Assembly (NCBI GenBank): GCA_016872555.1
Contig: VGZO01000010.1
Location: 1-64,000, forward strand
DNA: 64,000 nucleotides
Direction of reading: 5' to 3'
From: Planctomycetota bacterium
Lineage (GTDB): Bacteria; Planctomycetota; Planctomycetia; Pirellulales; UBA1268
A model generated the notes under the pieces. The model was not told the origin of the DNA. It did not search any database and saw nothing but the letters and a program-made list of their open reading frames with translations. The position numbers were made by a program, and so were the translations under genes. Numbering within the stretch: position 1 is the first letter of the stretch; every line of letters starts with the position of its first letter. This document shows positions 18,241 to 27,278 of the stretch, piece after piece.

Positions 18241-19734
18241 TCAGGCGACGCGCTCGAGGATCTCGGCGAGGAGCCGCGCCATGTCGCGGGTGTGGAACGG
18301 CGTGGCGATCACCTTCCGCCGCGCGTCGACGGTCGCCCGCTCGGCCAACGCCTCCTGGCGCTGGCCCACGAGGAGCACGGCGGGGACCTGCGAGAAGAAT
18401 GGATCGCTCGTCAGCTTGTTGAATGCCTCGACCGCCGGTTCGCCGAGCGACTGTGCCGACAGCACGAGGCCGTCGGCCGGGATCGGCGTCGTCGAGAACC
18501 GCGATAGCGCCCGCTGCGGGTTTTCCGTGATCAACACCTTGTAGCCGAGTTTGGTGAAGAAGTCGCGGAGCGTCTGCTGGGCACGCCCCGCGCGCTCGAC
18601 GAGCATCAGCGAGCCGCGGCTGACGGCCTTGGGATGGTCGCCGTCGTCGGGCAGCGCCGCCGGTGCGGTGGCAGCAGCGCTCACCGGGGTTGCCGCCGCC
18701 ACGGCCGCTTCGCCGGAGTACTTCTCGAACACCTGCTCGAGGGCCCGCTTGGCGTCGGTCACCGTCTGCCAGCGCTCGAGCGGGTCGAGGTGCATCATCC
18801 GCGACACGACCTCGATCACGTCGCGCGGGAGCGCAGGGTTGCGCGTCCCCAGCGGCACGATCGTGGTGAAGCGGCGCGGATCGGCGCGGACCGCACGATC
18901 GCGCGATTCGACCAGTGCCGGTGCCCCGCCGAGGGCCGAGTAGCCGAGAGTCCCGAGGAAGAAGACGTCGCTGCGGATCCCGTCGTCCTTCATCCCCGAG
19001 AGCTTCTCGAGCGTCGCGTAGTCGATCGTGCGCGGATGCTCGACCTTGCCGAGGGCCTTGTCGCCGGTGTCGGCGTCGATCCCGGCGAGACCGAAGTCGA
19101 CGAGCTTCGTCTTGCCGAGCGACGAGATCAGGACGTTGGAGGCCTTGAGGTCGCGGTGGGTGACGCCGCGCCGGTGGGCGTATTCGAGGCCCGCCGCCAT
19201 CTGGATCACGAGGTCGAGCCCGCGCACGAGGTCGACGGCACCGCGGATCTTGACCAGCTCGCGGAGCGTCTGTCCCTCGACGAACTCCATCGTGATGTAG
19301 CTCGAGGTGTGCTCCTGGCCGACGTCCTCGATGGCGACGATGTTGGGATGGCGGAGGAGCCGGCCCATCTCCCCTTCGCGGCGGAACGCCTTGCACTTCT
19401 CGGCGTCGGCGTTGTAGCGGGCCCGGAGGACCTTGACGGCGAGGATCCCGCCGTCGACGGTGCTGACGGCGCGGTACACGCGGGCGAATGCCCCGGCGCC
19501 GACCTGGTACAGGACCTTCGCCGTGCCGTAGTAGAAGCCGCGGCGGTCGCCACGGAGGAGCCGCTCGAGCTGGTAGGACGAGAGCAGTTCCCGGCGCAGC
19601 AGGAGAGCGCCGAGCTGATCGATCGGGACGTTGTGCCCACCGAGCTCGGACCATGCCTCGCTGAGCTTCGTCCCGGGAACCAGCTCGAGTTCCTGGGCGA
19701 GGTGAGCGAGCTCCTCGGCGGTGGTTGGCTGCAT
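18241..19734 (-). CDS. Serine/threonine protein kinase with C-terminal pseudo-receiver domain
   Basis: 497 residues. Residues 1-65 are a helical planctomycete-type pre-kinase region (LLLRRELLSSYQLERLLRGD). The kinase domain has the Gly loop VGAGAFARVY (79-87), Lys101 in AVKVL, HRDLKASN (193-200) and DFG (213-215), so it looks active. After an Ala-rich linker, residues 375-497 have the pattern of a response-regulator receiver (SLMLVERAGRAQQTLRDFF, LGYKVLITENPQRAL, VPAVLLVGQRQE, KVIATPFHTRDMARLLAEIL). The phospho-acceptor position reads Ser (DGLVLSAQSL) and the acidic pocket is reduced to one Glu, so it should not be phosphorylated like a normal receiver. Cytoplasmic; no membrane helix. Divergent from the exported protein gene. 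Confidence 0.9.
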   Translation of the reverse strand: MQPTTAEELAHLAQELELVPGTKLSEAWSELGGHNVPIDQLGALLLRRELLSSYQLERLLRGDRRGFYYGTAKVLYQVGAGAFARVYRAVSTVDGGILAVKVLRARYNADAEKCKAFRREGEMGRLLRHPNIVAIEDVGQEHTSSYITMEFVEGQTLRELVKIRGAVDLVRGLDLVIQMAAGLEYAHRRGVTHRDLKASNVLISSLGKTKLVDFGLAGIDADTGDKALGKVEHPRTIDYATLEKLSGMKDDGIRSDVFFLGTLGYSALGGAPALVESRDRAVRADPRRFTTIVPLGTRNPALPRDVIEVVSRMMHLDPLERWQTVTDAKRALEQVFEKYSGEAAVAAATPVSAAATAPAALPDDGDHPKAVSRGSLMLVERAGRAQQTLRDFFTKLGYKVLITENPQRALSRFSTTPIPADGLVLSAQSLGEPAVEAFNKLTSDPFFSQVPAVLLVGQRQEALAERATVDARRKVIATPFHTRDMARLLAEILERVA

Positions 19735-20019
19735 GGCGAAAACCCCCCACTACTTTACCCCATGCGCCGCGGGCCGCCGGGCCCGCCGGGACGATCGGGG
19801 GGGGAGGGCAAACCGCCTCGCTGCAGCCCGCGGACGAAGCGATCGGCCGCAGGATGCGGCCGACGGCAACGGTTGCGCCGCTGGCGGCGGTTGGGTGGTC
19901 TCCTCGGTGGGCCCGCGACCCGCCACTTGGGCTGGAGCCGGGACCGCAGCGGCTGGTACGACTCCCACCCCGCGTGGTCCGGAATCCCGCCGGCCGTCCG
20001 CCCGGGACCGGAGTCCGCC
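19735..20019. other. Intergenic region between divergent kinase and exported-protein genes
   Basis: 285 nt without a supported gene. A TAAAGT (-10-like) reads leftward at 19757-19752, placing a start only about 10 nt from the kinase ATG, but no convincing -35 is found. I see no terminator or structured RNA. An in-frame ATG at 19762 on the plus strand gives a Pro/Arg-rich sequence without signal-peptide character. Confidence 0.4.
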
Positions 20020-23000
20020 GTGCATCTCGACCGCCCGCCGCTGCCGCGCTCCCGCTCCGGCTCCTCGGCCCGGGCCGCGGCGTGGCCTCGCCGGGGCGGG
20101 GGCCGCCGGGCCGTGTTCGTGGCGCTGGTGCTGGTGGGGAGCAGCGTCGGGCCCGTGCCCCGTGGAGCGGCGACGACGTTCGAGGACGGCTGCGAGGATG
20201 CCGCCCCGGCCACCTGGCAGCTGGCGGAGAACGACTCGGGCGCCCGGCTCGTCGAACAGGCGCGCGGCGGTCCGCCGGCGCACCGCGGTCAGGGATCCGA
20301 ACGGATCGTCGTCGAGGCGGGGAGCGGCACGACCCTGCGCGTTGCCCTGCCGCTCCAGGCGGCGGCGGTGATCGACGAATGGCGTGCCAACCTTTGGGTG
20401 CGCTCCAACCGCCCCGACGTGCGGCTCTGTGCACGTGTCGAGCTGCCGAACTTTCCGCGGACCGCCGCCGGCAAGGTGGTCGCGGTGCTCGTGCCGGGGA
20501 GCCAATCGACCGACGTCGAGCGGTGGGAATCGTTGGCGGTCGGCGGACTGCCGGCCGGCCTCCGCCGCCAATTGCTCGCCCTGCGGGCCGAGCATGGGCC
20601 GACCGGCGACCTGAGCGGAGCCGTGGTCACCCACCTCGTGCTCGACCTCGCCGCCGAACCGGGCCGCCACGAATTGGCGATCGACGACGTGCTCGTCGAT
20701 GGGATCGTCGCCGCCGGCGCGCCTCCGGCACCCGCCCCCCTCGCCGCCGCGCCGGCACGGTCCGCGCTGCCGGCTGCGTCGGCACCGGCCACGGTCGTCG
20801 CCGCGGCCGCCGAGGTGCCTCCCGCCGCCGGGCCGCGCGATCCCGCCGCGGGGATCGTCCGCGGCGTCCTCGAGATCGCCGGGCAACCGTTCTTCCCGCG
20901 CGTCATCGACCATAGCGGCGAGCCGCTGGCCTGGCTGGCAGCGTTGGGATTCAACGCCGTCCGTGTGCCGGTGCCGGCCTCCGCGGACCTCCTCACCGAG
21001 GCCCGGGCCGCTGGGCTGTGGGTCGTCTGCCCCCCACCCGACCTCCCCGACGTCGACGTCCGCGATCCCGAGTCGCTGCCGACCTTCTCGGCGGCCTGGG
21101 ACCGCGTCCTCCTCTGGGACCTGGGGGGCGGCCTCGCCGAGGAGGACGTCGCCGGCCTCGCCGAACGGGCGCGGCGCGTGCGGACGTGCGACACGCGCCC
21201 CGGCCGGCCGCTCGTCGCCGGTGCCGAGTCCGGGCTGCGGAGCGTGTCGCGGCACGTCGACATGCTCGTCGCGCGGCGCTCCGTCCTCGGGACGACGCTC
21301 GAGCTCGATGCCTTCCAGACCTGGCTCCGCGACCGCGGCCGGCTGACGCGCCCGGGCACTCCGCTGATGGCGACGCTGGCCACCGAGGTCGATCCGCAGG
21401 CCAGCCGCCAGGCGGCGGCGCTGGCGGGTGTCGGCGGCCGCGGCCTGGCGGTCGACCCCGAGAGCCTGTCGCTGGCGACGTTCGCCGCCGTCGCCGCCGG
21501 CGCGCGGGGTATCCTGTTCACCTCCTCGCGGCGCCTCGACGGCGACGACCCCCAGTCGCGCGCGCGGGCCAACGCCTGCCGGATGGCCAACCAACGGCTC
21601 GAACCGCTCGACGCCTGGGCTGCGGCCGGGCGGTTCGCGGCGGCGGCGCAATCGTCCGATCCGGAGGTCAAGGCGGCGATCGTCGAAGCGGCCCGCGCCC
21701 GGATGGTGCTCGTGTGGCGGGCCGTGCAGGGCGCCCAGATCGTCGCCCGTCGCTACGCCGGCGACATCCCCACGGCGGCTCCGCTGACACTCCTGCTGCC
21801 CGGTGTGCCGGAAGCGCACCGCGCCTGGGAGGTGGCGCCCGGCGGGCTCCGACCGCTGCGCCAGCGCCGCGTGGCGGGGGGCGTGTCGGTGGTCCTCGAC
21901 TCGTTCCTGACTTCGACGGTGATTCTCGTCAGCGGTGATCCTGCCGTCGCGGCGCAGACCCAGGAACGCCTCCGGGCGCGGCAGCCCGCGATCCTCGATG
22001 CCACCCGGGCCGAGGCCGCGCTGGCGCTGGCCGGTGCCGGCGACCTGCTGGCCCGCCTGCCCCCCGCGGCGCTGGGCCGGCTGCCGGCCGGCGAGATGCT
22101 GCGCCAGGCGACCGGCCTGGCGGGCGACGGCGAGATCCGCGCGTCGTCCGACCCGGCGACGGCGATCGGCGCCTTCCAGACGGCGGCGGCGATCGCCGGG
22201 CAGGTCGAACGGCTCGCCTGGGAGCGGGGCATCGTCGCCGCCGGTTCGATGGTCGCCGATCCCCTCGCGGCCTCCGACGCGACAGTCGCCGAGCACTGGC
22301 GGTTCGTCGAGGCGCTGGCGACGGCCACGCCCGGCCCGGAACTGCTCGCCGGAGGCAAGCTGGAACGCGTCGACGAATTGGCCGCTGCCGGCTGGCGGCA
22401 CTTCGTGCTCTCCCAGAAGACGCTCCGCAGCGGGGTCGAGATCGTGCGCACGCAACCGGCGGCCGGGACCGGGTGCCTCGTGCTCCGCGCCGAGGCGGTC
22501 GAGGCGGCGCTGGTGCCGGCCGTGATCGAAACGCCACCGGTGTGGATCACGACGCCGCCGCTGGCGGTTCCCAGCGGCAAGCTGGTGCAGATCGAGGCCC
22601 GGGTCTGGGTGCCCAAGCCGATCCGTGGCAGCGTCGACGGCCTGCTGGTGTTCGACTCGTTCGGCGGTCCGGCGCTCGCCGAACGGGTCGCCCCGGCTCC
22701 CGCCTGGCGGCGGCTGGTACTCCAGCGCATCGCCCCCGACGACGGGCTCGGCGAGCCGTTGGTGGTGACGTTCGCCCTGACCGGGCTGGGGGAGGCGCGG
22801 ATCGACGAGGTCTCGGTCCGCGTTCTCGAACGTGGTCTGGCGGGGATGACGGCCGCGAGCACCGTTCCCGCACCCCCGACGACTTCGTTTCCCTCACCGT
22901 CGGCGCTCCTCGGTGGCGACCCGCCGGCCACGCTGCCGAAAGCCGCCGCCACGGCGCCCGCCGCCGCTGCCTGGCCCGGCATGGACGTCGCCTGGCCGCG

Positions 23001-23112
23001 GATCCTCCCCTTCGGCGCCAACGCCAACGAGCCCCCGGCCGGCTACGGAGGCGGCCGTGTCGATCCGTTCAAGCGGGCGGAGGCAGAGGGCGCTCCGTCG
23101 GCTGTGCCGTAG
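20020..23112 (+). CDS. Large exported protein with a glycosidase-like (TIM barrel-type) segment
   Basis: About 1,030 residues. The GTG at 20020 has GGAG 6 nt upstream and gives an Arg-rich n-region and hydrophobic core (AVFVALVLVGSSVGPVP), consistent with a signal peptide. An N-terminal beta-sandwich-like part follows (ATTFEDGCEDAAPATWQLAE). After an Ala/Pro linker comes a segment with PFFPRVIDHSGEPLAWLAALGFNAVRVPVP, a pattern common at the first strands of cellulase-type TIM barrels, though here interrupted and without a catalytic Glu pair I can assign. A second beta-sandwich-like part is near residues 780-920 and the tail is Pro/Ala-rich. I do not recognise a named family. The last 44 nt overlap tail-to-tail with plsC. 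Confidence 0.7.
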   Translation: MHLDRPPLPRSRSGSSARAAAWPRRGGGRRAVFVALVLVGSSVGPVPRGAATTFEDGCEDAAPATWQLAENDSGARLVEQARGGPPAHRGQGSERIVVEAGSGTTLRVALPLQAAAVIDEWRANLWVRSNRPDVRLCARVELPNFPRTAAGKVVAVLVPGSQSTDVERWESLAVGGLPAGLRRQLLALRAEHGPTGDLSGAVVTHLVLDLAAEPGRHELAIDDVLVDGIVAAGAPPAPAPLAAAPARSALPAASAPATVVAAAAEVPPAAGPRDPAAGIVRGVLEIAGQPFFPRVIDHSGEPLAWLAALGFNAVRVPVPASADLLTEARAAGLWVVCPPPDLPDVDVRDPESLPTFSAAWDRVLLWDLGGGLAEEDVAGLAERARRVRTCDTRPGRPLVAGAESGLRSVSRHVDMLVARRSVLGTTLELDAFQTWLRDRGRLTRPGTPLMATLATEVDPQASRQAAALAGVGGRGLAVDPESLSLATFAAVAAGARGILFTSSRRLDGDDPQSRARANACRMANQRLEPLDAWAAAGRFAAAAQSSDPEVKAAIVEAARARMVLVWRAVQGAQIVARRYAGDIPTAAPLTLLLPGVPEAHRAWEVAPGGLRPLRQRRVAGGVSVVLDSFLTSTVILVSGDPAVAAQTQERLRARQPAILDATRAEAALALAGAGDLLARLPPAALGRLPAGEMLRQATGLAGDGEIRASSDPATAIGAFQTAAAIAGQVERLAWERGIVAAGSMVADPLAASDATVAEHWRFVEALATATPGPELLAGGKLERVDELAAAGWRHFVLSQKTLRSGVEIVRTQPAAGTGCLVLRAEAVEAALVPAVIETPPVWITTPPLAVPSGKLVQIEARVWVPKPIRGSVDGLLVFDSFGGPALAERVAPAPAWRRLVLQRIAPDDGLGEPLVVTFALTGLGEARIDEVSVRVLERGLAGMTAASTVPAPPTTSFPSPSALLGGDPPATLPKAAATAPAAAAWPGMDVAWPRILPFGANANEPPAGYGGGRVDPFKRAEAEGAPSAVP

Positions 23113-23833
23113 CCTGCCGCGCCGCCGAGTGGCGCAGCTGCCGGGCATCGCGCGCGAGGGCGCGGCGCGGGGAGAGCGCCCGCGGAGCCAGCGCCTCGCG
23201 CCCGCGGCGGTCGAGCTCGTCGAGGCGCGCCGCGCACAGCGCCAACAGGGCCCCGTCGTCGAGCGGGGCGATCTCGGCCGGCTCGATCAGCCGTCCGAAC
23301 TCGAGCCGGACACGCCCCGGGACGGGAAACCATCGGGTCCGTGGCCAGCACTCCCAGGCGCCGACGATCGCGACCGGGAGGATCGGCACCCCGGAACGCC
23401 GGGCGAGGACGAGGAAGCCGTTCTTGAGCGGCTGCGGCCGGCCGTTCGGCGTCCGTGTGCCCTCGGGGAAGATCACCACCGCCGCCCCGGAGCGGAGCCG
23501 GTCGATGATCGCCCGCAGCGCCGCCACGCCCGGGGCATCGCGGTCGATCGGCACCGCATCCAGCGCGGTGATCAGCATCCCCAGTGGCCGGAACGTGTAC
23601 AGCGAGTGCCGCGCCAGGCTCGACAGCCGGCGGTTCATCGAGACGCCGAGCAGCACCGGGTCGAGGTGGCTCTGGTGGGTGGAGAGGACGAGCAAGCCCC
23701 CCTCGGCCGGCACCGGGCCGGCGAACCGCGCCCGGATCCCGAACAGCACGAGCGTCAGCGCACGCGACAGCGTCCACAGGCTGTCGTAGACGATCCGGGC
23801 CGGGAGGCTGCGCGAGCCTTTGCGCGCGCTCAT
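23069..23833 (-). CDS. plsC: 1-acyl-sn-glycerol-3-phosphate acyltransferase (PlsC family)
   Basis: 254 residues. The acyltransferase block motifs are present: STHQSHLDPVLLG (HxxxxD, here HQSHLD, block I), PLGMLITALDAVPIDRD (block II), IFPEGTRTPNGRPQPLKNG (FPEGTR, block III) and VPILPVAIVGAWE (block IV). The family adds the second acyl chain to lysophosphatidic acid at the membrane; a hydrophobic N-terminus (LWTSRALTLVLFG-like region, residues 15-33) could anchor it. Start ATG overlaps the cmk stop by 4 nt (ATGA), so the two are translationally coupled. The C-terminal 40 residues are Arg/Ala/Pro-rich and beyond the domain. Confidence 0.9.
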   Translation of the reverse strand: MSARKGSRSLPARIVYDSLWTLSRALTLVLFGIRARFAGPVPAEGGLLVLSTHQSHLDPVLLGVSMNRRLSSLARHSLYTFRPLGMLITALDAVPIDRDAPGVAALRAIIDRLRSGAAVVIFPEGTRTPNGRPQPLKNGFLVLARRSGVPILPVAIVGAWECWPRTRWFPVPGRVRLEFGRLIEPAEIAPLDDGALLALCAARLDELDRRGREALAPRALSPRRALARDARQLRHSAARQATAQPTERPLPPPA

Positions 23834-24495
23834 CGCCCCCCCCCGGCTGCCGCCCGGGCGGCTTCCACCAGGGCCACGAGCCGGTCGGTCACTTCTTCGG
23901 GGTTGAGATCGTCGGTGTAAAGCTGGACCGCATCGGCGGCGATCCGCAGGGCGCCGATCGCCCGCCCCTGATCGTCGGCGTCGCGCCTTGCCAGATCGTC
24001 CATCACCTCGTCGAGCGTCGCCCCGGGGCGGTCCCGGAGGACGTCGCCGAGGCGGCGTCGGGCCCGCGTCGCCAGGCTGGCGGTGAGGTAGATCTTGAGG
24101 GCGGCGGCGGGAAACACGATCGTCCCCTGGTCGCGCCCTTCGGTCACCAGATCCTCCCCGGCCATTGCCTGCTGCCGGGCCACGAGTACCCCGCGGACCG
24201 CCGGGCAATCGGCGACCAGCTTGATCGACTCGTCGACCGCCCGGGAGCGGAGGGCGGGCCCCGGGTCGCGGCCGAACACCCGGACCGAACCGGGAGTGAA
24301 CTCGAGCTCCGGCGCTGCCGCCAGCGCCGCCAGCGCGACACCGTCGGTCAGGTCGACGCCACGCTCGAGCGCCGCCAGGGTCACCGCCCGGTACATCGCG
24401 CCGGTGTTGAGGTGCGGCCAGCCGAGCCGGTCGGCCAGCCGCCGGGCGGCGAGGCTCTTGCCGGAACTGGCCGGTCCGTCGAGGGTGACGATCAT
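23830..24495 (-). CDS. cmk: Cytidylate kinase
   Basis: 221 residues, the usual length for the enzyme that phosphorylates CMP/dCMP with ATP. Motifs: P-loop TLDGPASSGKSLAARRLA, LNTGAMYRAVTLAAL (CMP-binding), VTEGRDQGTIVFP (the GRDxGTVVFP motif) with KIYLTASLATRARRRL (lid Arg residues) and RRDADDQGRAIGALRIA. Start and stop overlap its neighbours by 4 nt each (ATGA), placing it between the GH38-C-like gene and plsC in one coupled leftward operon. In many bacteria cmk lies next to rpsA; here the S1-domain gene is 34 kb away. Confidence 0.95.
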   Translation of the reverse strand: MIVTLDGPASSGKSLAARRLADRLGWPHLNTGAMYRAVTLAALERGVDLTDGVALAALAAAPELEFTPGSVRVFGRDPGPALRSRAVDESIKLVADCPAVRGVLVARQQAMAGEDLVTEGRDQGTIVFPAAALKIYLTASLATRARRRLGDVLRDRPGATLDEVMDDLARRDADDQGRAIGALRIAADAVQLYTDDLNPEEVTDRLVALVEAARAAAGGGR

Positions 24496-27014
24496 CGGGC
24501 CTCCGGTGCCGGGGCGGGGTCGGGGAACCGCAGTTCGAGGAGCGACCACCCGTAGCGCCGGAGGTGGAACGTGGTCCGCGTTCCGGCCACCTCGACCCGG
24601 TCGTCCACGGGGCGGCCGAGGGCGTCGCAGAGCCGCGCCGCCGCCGGCGGGTTCGCCCACTCGAGCGTGACGTCTCCGCCCCGCCCGGCCGTTTCCACGA
24701 TTCCGACGACGATCCCCTCGCGCCGCCCCCCGTCGGCGACCGGCTCGATGACGGCCAGACGGACGTTGGCCGGGACGTTCCCCGCCGGTGCCCCCAATGC
24801 CGCCGCCGGATCGGCAGCGAAGGCCACGCCGAGGTCGCTGCCGTGGTCGAGCCCGAGGCCGACGGCGAGCGAAGCCTCGATCTGGCCGCCGGCGAGAAGG
24901 ATGCAATCGAGCATGTGGGGGCTCGATCGCAGGTGCCAGGGCAACCCCCCGGTGAGGATCGTGGCGCCCGATCCTGCCGGTGCCGCCGCCTCGGTGATCT
25001 CGAGGAAGTGGGGCGCCGAGAGAAGCGTCCGCTCGGTGATCACCGACTGCGTTGCCTGACTGCGGCGGAGGTCGACGTCGTCGTTCTCGTTCCAGGCGAA
25101 CCGGCAGCAGGCGTACGACGCGAACCGCTCCGTCTCGGCGCCGCTCGGCTCCGCCGCAAGCCCCTCGACGGTCACCGCAAGGCGGACCAGCGGCAGCTGC
25201 GGATCGAGTTCGAGACGCTGGACGAAGCGCCCCACCGTCCGCCGGTCGCGATCGAGACGGCCGCGGCTCTCGATCGCCCCCGGCGACAGCCGGGTGATCG
25301 ACTCGGCGACCATCGTCGTGTAGCGGGCGCGCTCCAGCGGATCCTCCCACGCGGCGCCTGTCGGCGGGGGCGGCTTCGTCGTCCGCAGGGCCAGTTGCTG
25401 CGTGAGGCGGTTGCCGCGTACGCCGCTGCGGCGCAGGGAGAGCATCCCGCCGGTCTGCGGATGGACACGGACCCGGATGCCGTTGCCCTCGAGGATCGTC
25501 CGGTCCGACGACGACCGCCGCCGGAACCAGCCCGCCAAGCCTCCCGGCCCACGCGCCGTCCCGATCCGCTCTGCCGGCCTCCGTGGCGCGCTGGCCGGGG
25601 CCAGCAGCTCCCCGAGGGCGCGCCGCTCCGCGGCGAGCCGGCCGGCCTCGTCACGAGCGTTGGCGAGCCGGGCCGCCAGCGCCGCCGGGATCGACGCTGC
25701 CGGCGGCAGGACCGGCGGGTAGGAGTCGGGTTCGAGGCTCACCGCGCCCCCGGCGCCGGCGGTGCGGCGGAAGAACTCCTCGGGAAGCACGAACGTCCCC
25801 AGGGCGGTGGTCCAAGACCCGATCCGGCGGAGCAGCGAGAACCATTCACTCGCGGTGCCGGCGTGGTGGGCGAAGGTCAGCACGGCAGTGTGGTCGTGAT
25901 CCATCGCGTCGCCGAGCCGTTCGGGTAGGCGGAGGATGGTGGCGGCGGCGCGGGCATCGAGCGGCGGCTTGGCGACCGCCTCGACGGTTCCTCCGCCCCC
26001 TTGCCAGCGGATCCGGCTGGCGCCCGGATCGGGCAGCGTCGTGCCGTCGAATTGCTGCCACACGGCCCCCGCGTAGCCGAGCTGCGCCAGCACCTGCGGG
26101 AGCAACGGATGCGTTCCTCCCCCGACGCGCGCGAAACACTGCGGCGCCGCGCCCACCACCTCCTGCCACGCCCGGCGGCCGCGGAGGAACGACGCCAGGA
26201 TCGTCTCCGGCGCCCAACCGTCGAGCGGCTCGTCGTCGTCACGCCCGCCGGCAGGCGCGATGCGTCCGGCGGCGACGGCCGCGCGGAGCCGCGCCGCGAG
26301 CGGCGGGTCGCTGGCGGCGAGGTGACGGAGCAGGTCGCCGGTGGCGACCGCCGTCCAGGGCGTCGGGCTGTCGAGCTCGGCGGCCAGCCGCGGTCCGAGC
26401 GTGGTCTCGGCCAGCAGCACGAGGTCGAGCAGCCAGACGTCGACCGGGTAGTAGTGGCCGCGTGCCGCGGCCAGCGTGGCGAAACCCTCGCCGAGGCGCG
26501 CCCGCGCCTCCGTTTCGTCGCCCGCCACCGCCGCCCGGGCCGCCGCGAGGACCGCATCGTCGAGCCCGCTCCCCCCCAGCGCCGACCCGGAGCGCATCCG
26601 CCGCGAGAGCAACTCCATCAGCAGCCACGCCAGGCCGAGGGCGTGAAAGTCTTCCACGAGCGGCGCGGGGGGGGCGGAGTCGATCCCGAGCGCCGCCCGG
26701 GCGGCTGCGACGATCGCTTCGCGGCCGCGCGTGTGCCGCACCCAGACCGAGCCAGGGGTGACGTTCGCCGCGAGGCTGGCGGCGATCCGCTCGTCGCAGG
26801 CCGGCGGCACGATCCCGAGCAGCGCCGTCCCGTCGTGGGGCGGCACCTCGGCGCTGGCCCAGGTCGGACTCCTGCCGACCGCGGCGATCAGCCGGGGATC
26901 CCAGGCCGCTGTCCAGGCGGCGAGCAGGTCGGAGGCATCGGGCTCGTCGAGCCACGTCGGGAAGTCCTCGAGCGAGTGGCAGGGGAGGAAAACGGCGATG
27001 CGTTCGATGGCCAT
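24492..27014 (-). CDS. Conserved large protein with GH38 C-terminal-like beta domain
   Basis: About 840 residues from the ATG at 27014 (MAIERIAVFLPCHSLEDFPT). The C-terminal half beginning near residue 490 (LEGNGIRVRVHPQTGGMLSL) resembles the beta-sandwich domain of family 38 alpha-mannosidases, including VRLAVTVEGL and the final FHLRRYGWSLLELRF. The N-terminal half has no HxDxxW-type GH38 metal motif that I can see; it carries PCHSLEDFP and is Ala/Leu-rich. There is no signal peptide. So it may be a cytoplasmic glycosidase relative with another catalytic set, or a non-enzymatic derivative. It leads the operon with cmk and plsC (4-nt overlap). Function is uncertain. Confidence 0.7.
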   Translation of the reverse strand: MAIERIAVFLPCHSLEDFPTWLDEPDASDLLAAWTAAWDPRLIAAVGRSPTWASAEVPPHDGTALLGIVPPACDERIAASLAANVTPGSVWVRHTRGREAIVAAARAALGIDSAPPAPLVEDFHALGLAWLLMELLSRRMRSGSALGGSGLDDAVLAAARAAVAGDETEARARLGEGFATLAAARGHYYPVDVWLLDLVLLAETTLGPRLAAELDSPTPWTAVATGDLLRHLAASDPPLAARLRAAVAAGRIAPAGGRDDDEPLDGWAPETILASFLRGRRAWQEVVGAAPQCFARVGGGTHPLLPQVLAQLGYAGAVWQQFDGTTLPDPGASRIRWQGGGGTVEAVAKPPLDARAAATILRLPERLGDAMDHDHTAVLTFAHHAGTASEWFSLLRRIGSWTTALGTFVLPEEFFRRTAGAGGAVSLEPDSYPPVLPPAASIPAALAARLANARDEAGRLAAERRALGELLAPASAPRRPAERIGTARGPGGLAGWFRRRSSSDRTILEGNGIRVRVHPQTGGMLSLRRSGVRGNRLTQQLALRTTKPPPPTGAAWEDPLERARYTTMVAESITRLSPGAIESRGRLDRDRRTVGRFVQRLELDPQLPLVRLAVTVEGLAAEPSGAETERFASYACCRFAWNENDDVDLRRSQATQSVITERTLLSAPHFLEITEAAAPAGSGATILTGGLPWHLRSSPHMLDCILLAGGQIEASLAVGLGLDHGSDLGVAFAADPAAALGAPAGNVPANVRLAVIEPVADGGRREGIVVGIVETAGRGGDVTLEWANPPAAARLCDALGRPVDDRVEVAGTRTTFHLRRYGWSLLELRFPDPAPAPEAR

Positions 27015-27102
27015 GGCCGCTTGAGTGTAATGACGATGGTGACGGTTTTCAGACGCCCCTGGGGGTGGAGCGGGGTGGCTCCAGGCACGCGGCCGGGCCG
27101 GT

Positions 27103-27132
27103 TTGACATCGCGCGAGGGGCGTTCGTAAAGT
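27103..27132 (+). promoter_or_regulatory. Sigma70-like promoter for the pilM cluster
   Basis: TTGACA (27103-27108) and TAAAGT (27127-27132) are separated by 18 nt. A start near 27139 leaves a leader of about 140 nt before the pilM ATG at 27279. The -35 is a perfect consensus and stands in the 264-nt gap between divergent genes. Confidence 0.6.
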
Positions 27133-27278
27133 GATTTCGGTGGGGAGTCGATGACCTTCACGGGCCCGCGCCCCCCCCGCTCCTCTCGTGCTCTTCATCT
27201 CTCCGGTCATCTCTCGGCAGGCCCGTTCCGGACGCCCGCACGGATTTCGCACGGAACTCGCACGGAAATTGAGTCCCC

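Noticed and set aside
24564-25928. 454-codon plus-strand frame
   Set aside because: Low-complexity Arg/Gly/Ala product opposite the GH38-C-like gene; no start signal or domain.
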